Shown: positions 1-8,250, counted from the stretch's first letter. The stretch: DNA of 64,000 nucleotides from UBA1926 sp036732005 (GCA_036732005.1 DAINDF010000003.1:186001-250000); one strand, 5' to 3'. Made by a program: numbers and translations. Notes: generated by a model from the sequence alone, not told the origin.

Positions 1-108
1 GTCCGCGCCCTCGGCGGGAGGACGGTCCGCATCGACATCGAGCCCGACGCGGACTCGCTCAATGTCGCCGTCGCCTGCGCCGTGGCGATGCACCGCCTCC
101 GCGGATGA
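1..108 (+). CDS. C-terminal fragment of a SpoU/TrmH-family RNA 2'-O-ribose methyltransferase
   Basis: The first 35 codons of the window read in frame 1 and end at TGA 106-108. The fragment carries the SLNVAVACAVAMHRL segment, which matches the last conserved motif of SPOUT (SpoU/TrmH) methyltransferases, where the Ser-Leu-Asn-Val stretch sits in the knotted S-adenosylmethionine pocket. Enzymes of this family methylate a ribose 2'-OH in tRNA or rRNA in the cytoplasm. The target cannot be judged because the start and most of the protein lie left of the window. The assignment rests on this one motif and on its C-terminal position. Confidence 0.7.
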   Translation, partial: VRALGGRTVRIDIEPDADSLNVAVACAVAMHRLRG

Positions 109-196
109 ACAGGCCGGTACCACCCGGCGTGATAGGCTTGCCCGGCCCCGCGACCGATCGCACGCCCCGACCACCGACCCCCGACCGGAGGCACTG

Positions 197-1570
197 ATGA
201 ACCGGATGATCCGAACACTCGCCGCCTGCCTGCCCCTCGCCGCCGCGCTCTCGGCCTCCGCCGATCAGATCGTCCGTGAGGGCGCCGGCGAGCGCCGCGC
301 CGCCCTGGACAAGATGGAACTCGCCGACTTCGACCCCTCGCTCTGGGCCAACCTGACCGACTGGACCAACGGCGGGCCCATCACGCCCGAGACCGCGGCC
401 GGCAAGGTCGTGCTCATCTACACCTGGGCCTCCTACCTGCCGACCTCGCTCGGGCCCATGCCCGTCGTCAACCGCCTGTCGGAGCGGTACGCCGCCGACG
501 GCCTCCTGATCGTCGGCGTGCACGACGCCGAGGGCTTCGACGACGCCGCCCGCGTCGCCTCGCAGCGCCGCGCCGCCTTCCCCATCGCCCGGGACAAGAA
601 CAACGCCCTCCGCGCCGCCCTCCGCGTCGACCAGGACCCCGACTTCTACCTCATCGACCGGGCCGGCCGCGTGCGCTACGCCGACATCGAGACCGCCTCG
701 GTCGAGCGAGGCGTCGCCGAACTGATCGCCGAGAGCGCCTCCGACGCCGCCACCCTCCTCGAACGCATGGACGCCGACAAGGCCCGCGCCGCCGAGGAGG
801 CCCGCCGGACCGCCCGCCTCCGCAGCCAGATCAACCTCCGCGACCTGCCCTGGGTCCCCTTCGCCCAGCCCGGCGAAGACGAATACAAGAACGCCGCCTG
901 GCTCAAGCAGTCCGAGCCCGAGAACAACCGCTCCCGGAGCCGCCGCGGGGAGACCGAGGGCCCCGTCAAGATCAACCTCGAGCCCGAGCTCGACTGGCGC
1001 CCCTCGGCCCCGGCCAACACCGAGGGCCGCGCCACCCTGATCTACCTCTTCCACCCCGACATCGTCGCCGACGCCGCACGGGGCGGGTTCAACTCCGTCG
1101 AGTTCTTCCGGCAGATGGACGCGATCCAGGACGCCCACGCGCGAGACCTCATCGTCATCGGCGCCATGATCACCGCCGAGGACGATTCCCGCTCCCGCCG
1201 CCGCGACGACAACGACGAGCAGGCCCAGTCCGCCGAGAAGGCCGCCGAGAAGTTCGACACCATCATCAGGGACCTGCCCGTCAACCACATCCGCGTCAGC
1301 GACCTCGGCGGCCGGCTCGTCTCCAGCCGCCTGACCGCCAACAACGGCGACACCCAGCGCGGCGGCCGCGGACGGGGGCAGGAGTTCTTCATCCCCTACC
1401 ACATCCTCGTCAGCAGCGACGGCGTCGTCCGCTGGCACGGGTTCATCGGCGCCTCCACCGCTCGCTACTCCGAATGGGAGGCCGCCCTCGACACCCTCCT
1501 CCGCGTCGACCCGGGCATCGCCGCCCGCCGCGCCGCCGAGGAGGCCTACATCAAGTCCAAGACCGACTGA
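197..1570 (+). CDS. Secreted tandem thioredoxin-fold protein lacking the CXXC active site
   Basis: A 457-residue protein. The start ATG at 197 follows GGAG (186-190) and opens a signal peptide of about 22 residues ending ALSASA. Two thioredoxin-like halves can be seen: GKVVLIYTWASYLPTS near residues 70-85, followed by the VDQDPDFYLIDRAGRVRYADI strand region, and a second half with ATLIYLFHP and YHILVSSDGVVRWHGF. At the place where TlpA/ResA proteins have WCxxC this one has WASYLP, and no CXXC occurs in either half. It is therefore probably not a thiol oxidoreductase; a binding or chaperone-like periplasmic role is inference. The next gene, 16 nt downstream, is a related protein that keeps the cysteines, so the two look like a duplicated pair in one operon. 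A charged Arg/Asp/Glu-rich linker lies around residues 330-350. Confidence 0.75.
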   Translation: MNRMIRTLAACLPLAAALSASADQIVREGAGERRAALDKMELADFDPSLWANLTDWTNGGPITPETAAGKVVLIYTWASYLPTSLGPMPVVNRLSERYAADGLLIVGVHDAEGFDDAARVASQRRAAFPIARDKNNALRAALRVDQDPDFYLIDRAGRVRYADIETASVERGVAELIAESASDAATLLERMDADKARAAEEARRTARLRSQINLRDLPWVPFAQPGEDEYKNAAWLKQSEPENNRSRSRRGETEGPVKINLEPELDWRPSAPANTEGRATLIYLFHPDIVADAARGGFNSVEFFRQMDAIQDAHARDLIVIGAMITAEDDSRSRRRDDNDEQAQSAEKAAEKFDTIIRDLPVNHIRVSDLGGRLVSSRLTANNGDTQRGGRGRGQEFFIPYHILVSSDGVVRWHGFIGASTARYSEWEAALDTLLRVDPGIAARRAAEEAYIKSKTD

Positions 1571-1586
1571 GCGAACGGAGCCCCGC

Positions 1587-2801
1587 ATGCGCACATTCGC
1601 GATCGCGCTCGCCCTCGCCGCCGGCGCCGCCCACGCGGCCGACATCCGCCGACTCGGCGACGAAGCCCGGCAGACCGCCCTCGCCGAGATCGAGACCCGC
1701 CCCTTCTCGCCCGGCCTGCTGACCGATCTCCAGAATTGGTCGACCGATCCCCTCACCGAGGCGGCGATCAAGGACAAGGTCGTCGTCATCCTCGCCTGGG
1801 AGAACGACGAGGCCCGCTCGCTCCGCCTCCTCCCCGCGCTCGCCCGCCTCGAACGGGCCCTGCAGGGCGAGGTCGTTTGCCTCGCGGTCCACGGGCCAGA
1901 TGGTTGGGACGAAGCCGCCGAGCGCATCGCCTCGGGCCGCATCGCCGTGCGCACCGCCCACGACCACGACGGCGCCCTCCTCGCCGCCCTCAAGGTCGAC
2001 GAGCACCCCAATGTCTACCTCGTCGACCGCGCCGGGAACCTCCGCGTCGCCGACATCGACCCCCGAGACCTCGACAAGGCCGTCCGAGACCTCGCCCGCG
2101 AAACGCCCGACGAGGCCCGGGCCGACTTGCCGAGCCGCCTCGAGCGTCTCGCCCAGCGCCGCGCCCTGACGCCCGAGCCCCAGCCCCGCACCAACATGCC
2201 CCGGCCCATGGACCCCAACGGGGCCGGCCCGGGCTCGCCGATCACACCCACCCCCACCGTCCCGCCCGAGGCGTACCTGAGCGCCGCCTGGCCCCCCTAC
2301 AACCTCGACACCGCCTCGCTCAATGCCCGCAATGTCCAGGGCCGAACCCTGCCCGTGCCCCTCGGCAACGAGACCTGGCTCACCCCCAAACCCGAACGCC
2401 CCGTCGAGGAACATGTCCTCGTGCTCGATTTCTGGGCCATCTGGTGCGGCCCCTGCCGCGCCGTCAGCCCCAAGCTCGACGCGCTCCAGCGGGCCCACCC
2501 GGGCGAACTGATGGTCCTGGGCGTTTCAGGCCTGGCCGCGGGGGAGAAATACCCCGAAGACCCCGACGCCATCACCGCCTACATGCGCGACCACCCCGTC
2601 GCCTACTGGCACCTCAACGACCTCCGCAAGACCGTCTACACCTCGCTCGGCATCCGCGCGATCCCGCATGTCGTGGTCCTCTCGACCGACGGCGTCGTCC
2701 GCTGGCAGGGCAACCCCCACGACACCCGCTTCCTCCCCGCCGTCGAACAGGTCATCGCCGCCGATCCCCTGCTCGCCGCCCGCCGAGCGAGCGAGGACTG
2801 A
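1587..2801 (+). CDS. TlpA-like periplasmic thioredoxin-domain protein
   Basis: 404 residues with an N-terminal signal peptide (MRTFAIALALAAGAAHA). The N-terminal half is a degenerate thioredoxin fold (KVVVILAWENDEA, then HPNVYLVDRAGNLRVADI). The C-terminal half is a complete TlpA/ResA-type domain with W286-C287-G-P-C290 and the cis-proline region RAIPHVVVLSTDGVVRW. Such proteins reduce disulfides or act in cytochrome c and metal-centre maturation outside the cytoplasmic membrane. The substrate cannot be told from sequence. It shares architecture with the cysteine-less protein encoded just upstream and lies 3 nt before trmL, so 197-3329 may be one transcript. Confidence 0.82.
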   Translation: MRTFAIALALAAGAAHAADIRRLGDEARQTALAEIETRPFSPGLLTDLQNWSTDPLTEAAIKDKVVVILAWENDEARSLRLLPALARLERALQGEVVCLAVHGPDGWDEAAERIASGRIAVRTAHDHDGALLAALKVDEHPNVYLVDRAGNLRVADIDPRDLDKAVRDLARETPDEARADLPSRLERLAQRRALTPEPQPRTNMPRPMDPNGAGPGSPITPTPTVPPEAYLSAAWPPYNLDTASLNARNVQGRTLPVPLGNETWLTPKPERPVEEHVLVLDFWAIWCGPCRAVSPKLDALQRAHPGELMVLGVSGLAAGEKYPEDPDAITAYMRDHPVAYWHLNDLRKTVYTSLGIRAIPHVVVLSTDGVVRWQGNPHDTRFLPAVEQVIAADPLLAARRASED

Positions 2802-2804
2802 CCC

Positions 2805-3329
2805 ATGACCTCGCCTTGGACGGGGCGGGACCCCCTGCTCCACATCGTCCTCCACGAGCCCGAGATCCCCAACAACACCGGCAACATCGGGCGCACCTGC
2901 GTCGCTCTCCACGCCGCGCTTCACCTCATCGAGCCACTCGGCTTCGACATCTCCGAGAAGGCCTGCCGACGCGCGGGCCTCGACTACTGGCCCCGGCTCG
3001 CGCTCCGCACCCACGCGGACTGGCGCGCGTATCGGCAAGAATCGGGCCCTGTTCGGAGATGGGTCCTCTCCACGAAGGCGACCCGCCCGGCGTTCGATGT
3101 CCCCTTCCAGCCGGGCGACCACCTCGTGTTCGGCAAGGAGAGCCGGGGGCTTCCCGAGCCCATCCTCGCCGAGGACCCGGACGCCCTCGTCCGCCTCCCC
3201 ATGGTCCCCGACGAGCGCTCGCTGAATCTCTCCACCGCCGTGTGCGCCGTGGCCTATCTCGCTGTCCGTCGATTTTTGGAACTCGGTCGGGTTCGCCTGG
3301 ACGACCACGGCTCGATCTGTCCGGTCTAA
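2805..3329 (+). CDS. trmL: tRNA (cytidine(34)-2'-O)-methyltransferase TrmL
   Basis: A 174-residue single-domain SPOUT protein of normal TrmL/YibK length. It shows the N-terminal family motif EIPNNTGNIGRTC, the middle motif DHLVFGKESRGLPE with its Gly-Lys-Glu-Ser-Arg-Gly core, and the C-terminal knot motif RSLNLSTAVCAVAYLAVR that binds S-adenosylmethionine. TrmL methylates the ribose of the wobble nucleotide in tRNA-Leu isoacceptors. It starts 3 nt after the thioredoxin gene stop. An SD-like stretch GCGAGGA lies inside the end of that gene, which suggests coupled translation. Confidence 0.9.
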   Translation: MTSPWTGRDPLLHIVLHEPEIPNNTGNIGRTCVALHAALHLIEPLGFDISEKACRRAGLDYWPRLALRTHADWRAYRQESGPVRRWVLSTKATRPAFDVPFQPGDHLVFGKESRGLPEPILAEDPDALVRLPMVPDERSLNLSTAVCAVAYLAVRRFLELGRVRLDDHGSICPV

Positions 3330-3453
3330 GGTCGGTTCTTTGTTTTCTCCCGCTCCCCCTCAACCCGAGAACCTCACGCCGGTAGGACATCCCAGGCGCT
3401 GGCCCGCACCCGGATCGGCGCCCGTGTTCTTCCTCTTTCTTCTTTCTGGATCG

Positions 3454-3486
3454 GTGTACCGCGGCCCAAGCCGGGCCGCGGTACAC
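3454..3486. repeat. Perfect 14-bp inverted repeat just before the lipoprotein start
   Basis: GTGTACCGCGGCCC (3454-3467) and its exact reverse complement (3473-3486) are separated by AAGCC. The repeat ends 9 nt before the GTG start at 3496, so the hairpin would occupy the ribosome-binding region, or the palindrome could be an operator. No T-run follows, so it is not an intrinsic terminator for trmL. Confidence 0.8.
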
Positions 3487-3495
3487 TTACCCCTC

Positions 3496-3729
3496 GTGCA
3501 GCGCCGAACTCCAACCACAAGATGCAGCATCGTCGCCCTCTCGCTCCTGCTCGCGGCGAGCGCAACACTCCTTCCCGCCTGCCAGCCCGCCCCTATCACC
3601 GAGAACGATCAGCGCAGCCAGTTCGATCGCTACGACGCCGTCCGCGACCGCCGCGCGCCGGCGTACCTCGAAGACGAGTACGGCCGCAAGAGGCCCAATC
3701 TTCGCGGACGCTTGCTCGGGCAACGCTGA
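3496..3729 (+). CDS. Small lipoprotein
   Basis: A 77-residue protein when read from GTG 3496. This start is chosen because it gives a proper lipoprotein signal: basic N-terminus (VQRRTPTTR), hydrophobic SIVALSLLLAASA and lipobox LLPAC. The mature part is short and charged (DRYDAVRDRRAPAYLEDEYGRKRP), with no recognised domain. It is probably anchored to a membrane; the role is unknown. The reading frame stays open further upstream, but that part lacks a sensible signal and contains the palindrome at 3454-3486. The mature sequence may be part of a planctomycete-restricted family; I cannot name it. Confidence 0.6.
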   Translation: MQRRTPTTRCSIVALSLLLAASATLLPACQPAPITENDQRSQFDRYDAVRDRRAPAYLEDEYGRKRPNLRGRLLGQR

Positions 3730-3928
3730 GCGCGAGGCGCGCGGGAACACGCCAACTTGACTTGTTTCCGAATTTCTTGCGTGAATTAGCAAGAACGGCG
3801 CTCCCCGCGTCCGATGCGTTGATAGCCTGCTGGAGAGCCGGTCTCGTTCTCACCCCCGTCGGCCCAAGGCTGGACGCCCAGGTCCGCGGTCCACGGACAA
3901 TCGGCTTACCCCGCGGGATGCAGCACGG

Positions 3929-4615
3929 ATGACCAACCGCTCCGCACACGATCAACGCTCGACCGGCCCCCGCCGCAACGCCGTCTCCGCGCGCACCCGT
4001 ATCGTCTGGGCGACCTTCGCCGCCGCCATGACCGTCGTCACCGGCGGGCTCTTCGTGCTCGGGGGACGCGGCTCGGGCCCCCTCACAGGCCGCACCGTCG
4101 CCGCCCTCGCCAGCGTCAACACCCCGGGCTCCGTCGAGTCCGTCTTCGCCACCCGCGTCCCCATCCAGCCCGGCCGCTGGGACGCGATCGTCATCCACGA
4201 CACCGGCCTCCCCTCCGGCTCCCCCGCCTCCATCGACGCCGCCCACCGGGCCTCCGGCCTCGCCGGGCTCGGGTACCACTTCGTCATCGGAAACGGCGTG
4301 CAGATGAGCGACGGAGAGGTCCACATCGGCTTCCGATGGGTCGACCAACTCCCGGGCGCCCATGTCGCCGGGCCCGCCGGCGCCCAGTGGAACCAGCACG
4401 CCGTCGGCATCGCCCTCGTCGGGAACGGCGACCGACGCCCCTTCACCGACGCCCAACTCGCCCGCCTGACCGCGCTCGTCTCCGACATCGCCCGCCGGCT
4501 GAACATCCCCGCCGACCGCATCTACCTCCACAGCGACCTCGCCGCCGTCTCCGGCCCGGGCCGATACTTCCCCGCCTCCGCCCTCGACCAGATCGTCGAG
4601 ATCCTCGGCCGCTGA
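3929..4615 (+). CDS. N-acetylmuramoyl-L-alanine amidase, Amidase_2/PGRP fold, membrane-anchored
   Basis: 228 residues with an N-terminal membrane segment (about residues 23-42, VWATFAAAMTVVTGGLFVLGG), so the enzyme should face the periplasm. The amidase core shows AIVIHDTG (first zinc His), GYHFVIGNG, WNQHAVGIALVGNGD and YLHSDLAAVSGPGRYFP (second zinc His). The family cleaves the bond between N-acetylmuramic acid and L-Ala of peptidoglycan. The third zinc ligand, usually Asp or Cys just before PG, is Ser here (SGPG), which may alter or abolish hydrolysis. About 200 nt of gene-free sequence separate it from the lipoprotein gene, so it probably has its own promoter. Confidence 0.8.
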   Translation: MTNRSAHDQRSTGPRRNAVSARTRIVWATFAAAMTVVTGGLFVLGGRGSGPLTGRTVAALASVNTPGSVESVFATRVPIQPGRWDAIVIHDTGLPSGSPASIDAAHRASGLAGLGYHFVIGNGVQMSDGEVHIGFRWVDQLPGAHVAGPAGAQWNQHAVGIALVGNGDRRPFTDAQLARLTALVSDIARRLNIPADRIYLHSDLAAVSGPGRYFPASALDQIVEILGR

Positions 4616-4879
4616 ACCCCACTCCGACCGTTCCCCCCTCGACAATCTGCCGATGAATCTCCCGGGACGGTCCTCACGACCGCCCATCCGTCCACCCGCG
4701 TGCGCGCGGTGCGGTAGAATGGCGTCTCCCGGGCCGGCACGCTCCCACGCGTCCCGCGTTCGGGGCGGAAGGCCGTCCACGCGGGCGAGCCGGAACAACC
4801 GCGCCGGGCGGAAGCCCCGGCGGGCGGCCTCCTGGGAAGCGGGGCCCCTCGGCACTACAAGCGGAGCAAGCGGGCCCGG

Positions 4880-5785
4880 ATGTCGCAGGAGCTGGTCGCC
4901 AAACAGAAAGGGGATGTCGTCGAGGGACACCGCATCCTCGCCGAGATCGGCCGCGGCGCGGCCTCGATCATCTACCTCGCCCAGGACCAGAAGACCAAGC
5001 AGGTCTGGGCCCTCAAGCACATCCAGCGCCTCACCGACAAGGACCAACGCTTCCTCGACCAGGCCGAGATCGAGTGCAAGGTCGCCCAATCCCTCGACCA
5101 CCCAGCCATCCGAAAGATCCCGAGATCCTTCAAGAAGGGACCCCTCCTCCGCACCAAGGAAATGTTCCTCGTCATGGAACTCGTCGACGGCATGTCGATG
5201 GAGCGCCACCCCCCCGCCACCTTCGAGTCCGCCATTGACATCTTCCTCCAGGTCGCCCAGGGCCTCGGGCACATGCACGACCGCGGCTTCATCCACGCCG
5301 ACATGAAGCCCAACAACATCGTCGTCTCAGACGACGGTCGCGCCAAGGTCATCGACCTCGGCCAGTCCTGCAAGCGCGGCACCATCAAGCCCCGCATCCA
5401 GGGCACCCCGGACTACATCGCCCCCGAGCAGGTCCACCGACGCGAGATCACCGAACGCACCGATGTCTACAACTTCGGCGCCACCATGTACTGGGTCATG
5501 ACCCGCAAGAACATCCCCACCGCGCTCGGCCGGGGCGACTCGCTGGTCGGGTCCAAGGACGACAAGTTCATCGAGAAGCCCGCCCGCACGGTCGCCATCA
5601 ACCCGCGCGTCCCCCCGCTGCTCGACGACCTGATCATGAAGTGCGTCGAGGTCGCCCCGGAGAGCCGACCCGCCTCCATGCGCGAGATCGCCGACCGCCT
5701 CGAACTCATCCTGGGCAAACTCCGCGCCGAGAGGGCCCTCCGCCAGGTCCCCGCCTCGCAGGTCGTGGACGACGACGAGGGCTGA
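4880..5785 (+). CDS. Serine/threonine protein kinase (cytoplasmic, Hanks type)
   Basis: 301 residues forming little more than a kinase domain: glycine-rich loop IGRGAAS (24-29), VALK-equivalent WALKHI with Lys46, catalytic loop IHADMKPNN (His139, Asp141), metal-binding DLG at about 159-161, the activation-segment end GTPDYIAPEQ, and DVYNFGATMYWVM. Two variants stand out: HAD for HRD and DLG for DFG. Both occur in active bacterial kinases, but the missing HRD arginine suggests that activation-loop phosphorylation is not needed. There is no transmembrane segment. The only stop before the next gene is TGA 5783-5785, and the metallophosphatase continues in the same frame, which suggests a kinase/phosphatase pair acting on one target. 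Confidence 0.85.
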   Translation: MSQELVAKQKGDVVEGHRILAEIGRGAASIIYLAQDQKTKQVWALKHIQRLTDKDQRFLDQAEIECKVAQSLDHPAIRKIPRSFKKGPLLRTKEMFLVMELVDGMSMERHPPATFESAIDIFLQVAQGLGHMHDRGFIHADMKPNNIVVSDDGRAKVIDLGQSCKRGTIKPRIQGTPDYIAPEQVHRREITERTDVYNFGATMYWVMTRKNIPTALGRGDSLVGSKDDKFIEKPARTVAINPRVPPLLDDLIMKCVEVAPESRPASMREIADRLELILGKLRAERALRQVPASQVVDDDEG

Positions 5786-5788
5786 CCC

Positions 5789-6709
5789 ATCCGACACCTC
5801 GACCTCCAGGACCCCGACGCCACCATCGCCATCTTCCGCGAGGGCGCCGAGGCCAACCGCGCCGCCGCCTGCCGGAAGGGCTCCATCGACTTCATCACCC
5901 CGCCCGGCACCCTCCTCGCCACCGGAGACCTCCACGACAACCCCCTCCACCTCCAGCGCCTCGTCGACATCGCCGGCTTCGAGGGCCACGCCCGCGAGGA
6001 CGCCCTCGCCGCCGAGCTCGACGCCTTCCCCGACCCCAAGCACCTCGTCCTCCACGAGGTCATCCACTCCGACCGACTCATGAACGGGCTCGACTTCTCC
6101 TACCGCGCCCTCGCCCGCGTCGCCGCCCTCAAGGCCGACCACCCCGAGCATGTCCACACCCTGCTCGCCAACCACGAACTCAGCCAGATCATCGGCGCCG
6201 GCATCGTCAAGAACGGCGTCCGCGTCGTCGAGGCCTTCAACGACGCCCTCGAATATGTCTTCGCCGAGGACCACCCCCGCGTCGCCGCCGCCATCGAGGC
6301 CTTCGTCCGCTCCATGCCCCTCGCGCTCCGGTGCGTCTCGCCGCGGGGCGACATCCTCTGCGCCCACAGCCTGCCCGGCATCGGGGCGATGCACAAGTTC
6401 GACCCCACCGTCCTCGAACGGGACCTCACCGACGACGATTATGTCCCAAGGCAGGGCGCCGCCCACCTGATGGTCTGGGGCCGCGGCTACGACGCCGACC
6501 AGCTCGAAGACCTCGTCGAACGCTGGGGCGTCAACATGTTCATCCTGGGGCACGAGCATGTCCCGGGCGGCGTCGCCCTCGTCCCCCCCAACGCCATCGT
6601 CATCAACTCCGACCACCACGACGGCGTCTACCTCCCCATCGACCTCGCCAACCCACCACGCCCAGAGCAAGCCGCCGCCCTCGTCCACCGCCTCGACGGC
6701 GTCATCTAG
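5789..6709 (+). CDS. Calcineurin-like metallophosphatase with no canonical start codon
   Basis: The reading frame resumes directly after the kinase stop and runs to TAG 6707-6709. It carries the metallophosphatase signature: GDLHDN (GDxHDN, from about 5930), ANHEL in place of GNHE, and GHEHVPGG near the C-terminus with its Gly-His-x-His. These proteins hydrolyse phosphoesters using two metals. Between the kinase TGA and the GDLHDN motif there is no ATG, GTG, TTG or CTG in frame. The first ATG, at 6080, would remove the essential N-terminal motif. The best candidate is ATC at 5789, with GAGG (5777-5780) as SD and a product starting RHLDLQDPDATIAIFREG. A base error in ATG, or in a lost fusion codon, is equally possible. 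The coordinates assume the ATC start. Confidence 0.7.
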   Translation: MRHLDLQDPDATIAIFREGAEANRAAACRKGSIDFITPPGTLLATGDLHDNPLHLQRLVDIAGFEGHAREDALAAELDAFPDPKHLVLHEVIHSDRLMNGLDFSYRALARVAALKADHPEHVHTLLANHELSQIIGAGIVKNGVRVVEAFNDALEYVFAEDHPRVAAAIEAFVRSMPLALRCVSPRGDILCAHSLPGIGAMHKFDPTVLERDLTDDDYVPRQGAAHLMVWGRGYDADQLEDLVERWGVNMFILGHEHVPGGVALVPPNAIVINSDHHDGVYLPIDLANPPRPEQAAALVHRLDGVI

Positions 6710-6740
6710 GACTTCGGTGCAGAACCCATCTACTTCTCGG

Positions 6741-6769
6741 TGAGTGGGCTTCCGGCCCGCCTCTCCCCA
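6741..6769. repeat. REP-like palindromic element, copy 1
   Basis: The copy reads TGAGTGGGCTTCCGGCCCGC followed by CTCTCCCCA. Related strings sit at 8251-8272 and 17521-17553, all outside genes. The shared pattern is TGGGnnGGGC, a short spacer, then CCCGCCCGTC, in two copies followed by CTCTCCCCA. Confidence 0.45.
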
Positions 6770-7184
6770 TCCTCCTCACGGGTCGTGAGAGAAAGCCGAT
6801 CGCAATCGAAGTCAAAGTGTCGCGCGTGTGCCCCGGCCGTGTCGGCCGTGCGAACATTCCGGGTGGCAATCTCACGGCCAAGATGGCCGGGTGCCACGAC
6901 TCGCCGTCCTCGGCGCAGTCGTGCCGCCGCACGGCGTGCGACTCCCGTGTAGAACACCGCGGCGCCTAGGCGGCGAGCAGGGGCACGCGCCGAAGCGCTC
7001 GCGGTGATTTCAGCAGAGCTCCAGGATGGCCGCGGCACCCGCGACGAGTTCGCGTGGGTTGCTCCACGCTCCGAACCCCCGCGCCCCTGTTCGACGCCCC
7101 CGGGAGTCGGCGCCGTCGCCGCGCGGCGGCGGATCACGGCCCCGCGGCACACCAAGCCCCGGATCCCCCGAGCCTCGCCCCCGG

Positions 7185-7190
7185 TATAGC
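7185..7190 (+). promoter_or_regulatory. -10-like hexamer TATAGC, 5 nt before start codon
   Basis: TATAGC is followed by AACCC and then ATG 7196, with no SD between. The geometry is that expected for a leaderless mRNA beginning at the start codon. Confidence 0.4.
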
Positions 7191-7195
7191 AACCC

Positions 7196-8182
7196 ATGCC
7201 GCACGAGTCCCCCGCCAGAGGCGACGCGCCGCCCGACTGCCCCCGATGCGGATACGACCTCTCCGGTGAGATCGCCACATGGGCCAACGCCTGCCCCCTC
7301 AACGGGCGGTGCAGCGAGTGCGGCCTCGAACTGATCTGGGCCGCGGTCCTCTCCACCACGCACAACCCACGCTGGCTCGTCGAGAACGCCCGCCGCCCAC
7401 TCATCGCCCTCGCCCTGCCCACGCTCGCCCGGACGCTCGCCCCCGCCCGCTTCTGGGCCGCCGTCCCCCTCGACGGCAGACGCCGCTTCCGCCGCGTGCT
7501 CACCTTCACACTCGCCGGGATGGCGCTCGTCACCCTGCTCGCCGGCCTCGCCGAGTTCGCCTTTCGGCTCTCGGCCCCCGGGTTCGTCTATTTCCACCGT
7601 CCGAACACGCCCGCGCTCGTCAAGAACCTCTGGCGCCTCGCCGAGTCGGTCACCACGCCCTACGGATCCTGGGCCTGGGAGTACTACCGACCCCACGGCT
7701 TCTGGGCCGAGTTCCAGCCCGGGGCCCTCCTCCCGTTGCTGTTCTTTGCGCTCAGCCCGCTCGCCTACGCCGCGCTGCCGGTCACCCTCGGGCGCTGCCG
7801 CGTCAAGCCCGCCCATCTCGTGCGCGCGTTCCTCTACGGGCTCCCCCGCGCCACGCTCTGGCTCGAAGGCCTGTTCCTTTTCCAGATCATGGTCGTGGAC
7901 CCGTCCTACCGCTGGGGCTTCCCGGGCTGGGCCGCCTACCTCCTCACCCCGTTCAGGGAAACCGAGATCCTCTGGATCGCCGCGCTCGCCCTGTGCCAGT
8001 GGCGCTGGTGGCTCGCGGTCAACCGAGACTACCTCCGCCTCGACACGCCCCGCCTTGTCACCGCCGCGATGATCGCCATCGCCGGCTTCGCCACCCTGAT
8101 CCCCTTCTTCACCATCGGGCAGGGCGGAATCCGCCTGGTCCATTACCTCGTCTACACCCTCGGCATCGACCCCTTCTGGTAG
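7196..8182 (+). CDS. Multi-pass membrane protein with N-terminal zinc ribbon
   Basis: 328 residues. The N-terminus is a cytoplasmic zinc ribbon, CPRCGYDLSG with a second pair CSECGLEL at about residues 38-45. Several hydrophobic helices follow: VLTFTLAGMALVTLLAGLAEFAF, LLPLLFFALSPLAYAALPV, a segment around ATLWLEGLFLFQIMVV, and AAMIAIAGFATLIPFF. I recall similar CxxCGYDL ribbons at the front of hypothetical membrane proteins in Phycisphaerae, but no function is known to me. The ribbon could bind metal, RNA or a partner protein. It converges on the PEP-CTERM gene, 108 nt away. Confidence 0.7.
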   Translation: MPHESPARGDAPPDCPRCGYDLSGEIATWANACPLNGRCSECGLELIWAAVLSTTHNPRWLVENARRPLIALALPTLARTLAPARFWAAVPLDGRRRFRRVLTFTLAGMALVTLLAGLAEFAFRLSAPGFVYFHRPNTPALVKNLWRLAESVTTPYGSWAWEYYRPHGFWAEFQPGALLPLLFFALSPLAYAALPVTLGRCRVKPAHLVRAFLYGLPRATLWLEGLFLFQIMVVDPSYRWGFPGWAAYLLTPFRETEILWIAALALCQWRWWLAVNRDYLRLDTPRLVTAAMIAIAGFATLIPFFTIGQGGIRLVHYLVYTLGIDPFW

Positions 8183-8250
8183 ACCCGGCCCGGACGGGCC
8201 GCCGCCGCCCCGCTCCGCAGGCCGTGTTCCAGGACCCCGCGTCGCCTCGA

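Larger units (their letters stand above)
6710..7195. other. Gene-free stretch of about 485 bp
   Basis: No reading frame here has a convincing start, composition or family match. It holds one copy of a short palindromic element (6741-6769) and, at its right end, the -10-like TATAGC before the next gene. I saw no tRNA and no terminator with a T-run. Confidence 0.5.

Noticed and set aside
59..2011. Long minus-strand open frame of 650 codons opposite the first two genes
   Set aside because: Its Gly/Val/Asp-rich product with no motif is the mirror of C-ending codons on the plus strand; the plus-strand genes have signal peptides and recognised folds.
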